DNA of 64,000 bases, taken from Ruminococcaceae bacterium D5 (GTDB taxonomy: Bacteria > Bacillota > Clostridia > Oscillospirales > Ruminococcaceae). The stretch covers positions 82,346 through 146,345 of the forward strand of contig FORK01000004.1 of assembly GCA_900113995.1 (NCBI GenBank), given 5' to 3'. Position 1 is the stretch's first letter. Every line of letters begins with the position of its first letter. A program made the position numbers and the translations under genes. This document shows, piece after piece, positions 63,656-64,000 of this stretch. A model generated the notes under the pieces. It saw nothing but the letters and a program-made list of their open reading frames with translations. It searched no databases and had not been told where the DNA came from.

Positions 63656-64000
63656 CCCCCAATCAAAACCACCAGTTGAACTGGTGGTTTGCTCCAAGCC
63701 CTGGAAGGGCATATTACAGGCAGCCTCTTAAGAGGCATCGAAAGGTCTGCCAATCGCATTTTTTCTACAGGCCGCCGCTAAAGCGGCCTGTTATTATGCC
63801 TTTGTATTCTTAGCACCCGTAAACGGGTCCATATACTCCTTGAGCGAAATTTGATCTGCTGCTATATCCTCTTGGAGTTGGTTCTTTATGTATTCCTCTA
63901 TCACCTTCTTATTTCGCCCAACTGTATCCACATAATACCCTCTGCACCAGAAATGCCGATTCCCATATTTGTATTTCAAATTTGCATGTCTGTCGAATAT
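63656..64000 (-). mobile_element. IS200/IS605-type insertion sequence, end portion
   Basis: Contains the 3' part of tnpA and a downstream end region with hairpins: an 11-bp stem (63666-63676 with 63680-63690), CCTCTTAAGAGG (63724-63735) and CAGGCCGC with GCGGCCTG (63768-63775, 63783-63790). Subterminal hairpins instead of inverted repeats are typical of this family. The other end is beyond the window. Confidence 0.75.
63794..64000 (-). CDS. tnpA: IS200-type Y1 transposase TnpA (5' end outside window)
   Basis: The last 68 residues of TnpA, open to the window edge. IFDRHANLKYKYGNRHFWC precedes GYYVDTVGRNKKVIEEYIKNQLQED, where the Tyr of EEYIKNQ is the likely catalytic tyrosine that joins the DNA 5' end. 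TnpA moves single-stranded DNA during replication. No tnpB is visible. Confidence 0.9.
   Translation of the reverse strand: MFDRHANLKYKYGNRHFWCRGYYVDTVGRNKKVIEEYIKNQLQEDIAADQISLKEYMDPFTGAKNTKA

Overview
The window is a chromosomal stretch of a spore-forming, anaerobic, moderately GC-rich Firmicute, most likely a Clostridia member of the Oscillospirales type. The evidence is the sporulation regulators SpoIIID and SigG, Gram-positive AGGAGG ribosome sites, an HPr with both His15 and Ser46, a bifurcating Nfn transhydrogenase pair, several lipoprotein solute receptors and an SdpR/SdpI pair. The genus cannot be fixed from the sequence alone. No rRNA, tRNA or CRISPR array was seen.

Layout. Positions 1-2422 (minus) hold the poly-gamma-glutamate type genes pgsB-pgsC-pgsW, cut by the window edge. 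Positions 2890-6855 hold spoIIID, a membrane-anchored XRE regulator, a 150-bp tandem duplication, sigG and a histidine-kinase-like protein whose phosphoacceptor His is replaced by Asn. Positions 7153-8582 hold gap and a small ribbon-helix-helix-like gene. Positions 8863-19183 look like a composite genomic island. It carries an AraC-controlled catabolic operon (Ldh2-type dehydrogenase, CoA-transferase homologue lacking its catalytic Glu, enolase-superfamily dehydratase), an ABC exporter pair with the second gene truncated, a TetR regulator, mobC, tnpW and a large serine recombinase. The island appears to split the terminator of nfnB.

Positions 19193-28979 hold nfnBA, a zinc-ribbon protein, a MacAB-like efflux operon, rluA-nnrD and sdpRI. 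Positions 29279-34688 are a TRAP transporter operon with a DUF2848 protein and a nitrilase-family amidase, divergent from a GntR regulator with a clear shared operator. Positions 35123-41290 carry an FAD oxidoreductase, YibE/F, a CAP-domain lipoprotein and a MATE exporter. Positions 41531-44971 are a polar amino-acid ABC transporter with an ornithine-cyclodeaminase-family enzyme. The convergent gap at 45036-45334 contains an orphan segment resembling an IS200/IS605 right end or omega-RNA. Positions 45335-47416 hold a HAD phosphatase and threonine ammonia-lyase. Positions 47627-53689 hold a LacI regulator and a tripartite tricarboxylate transporter operon with a D-2-hydroxyacid dehydrogenase and an RraA-family protein.

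Positions 53827-62982 (minus) are conserved housekeeping: ylxM-ffh-rpsP-khpA, rimM-trmD-DUF554, HPr, uvrC, rsmD-coaD and a coiled-coil gene. The window ends in an IS200-type tnpA, cut by the edge.

Together the accessory genes form four carboxylate or amino-acid scavenging modules, each pairing a transporter or regulator with one to three catabolic enzymes. The TRAP and TTT operons share one trick, a strong hairpin between the receptor gene and the membrane genes.
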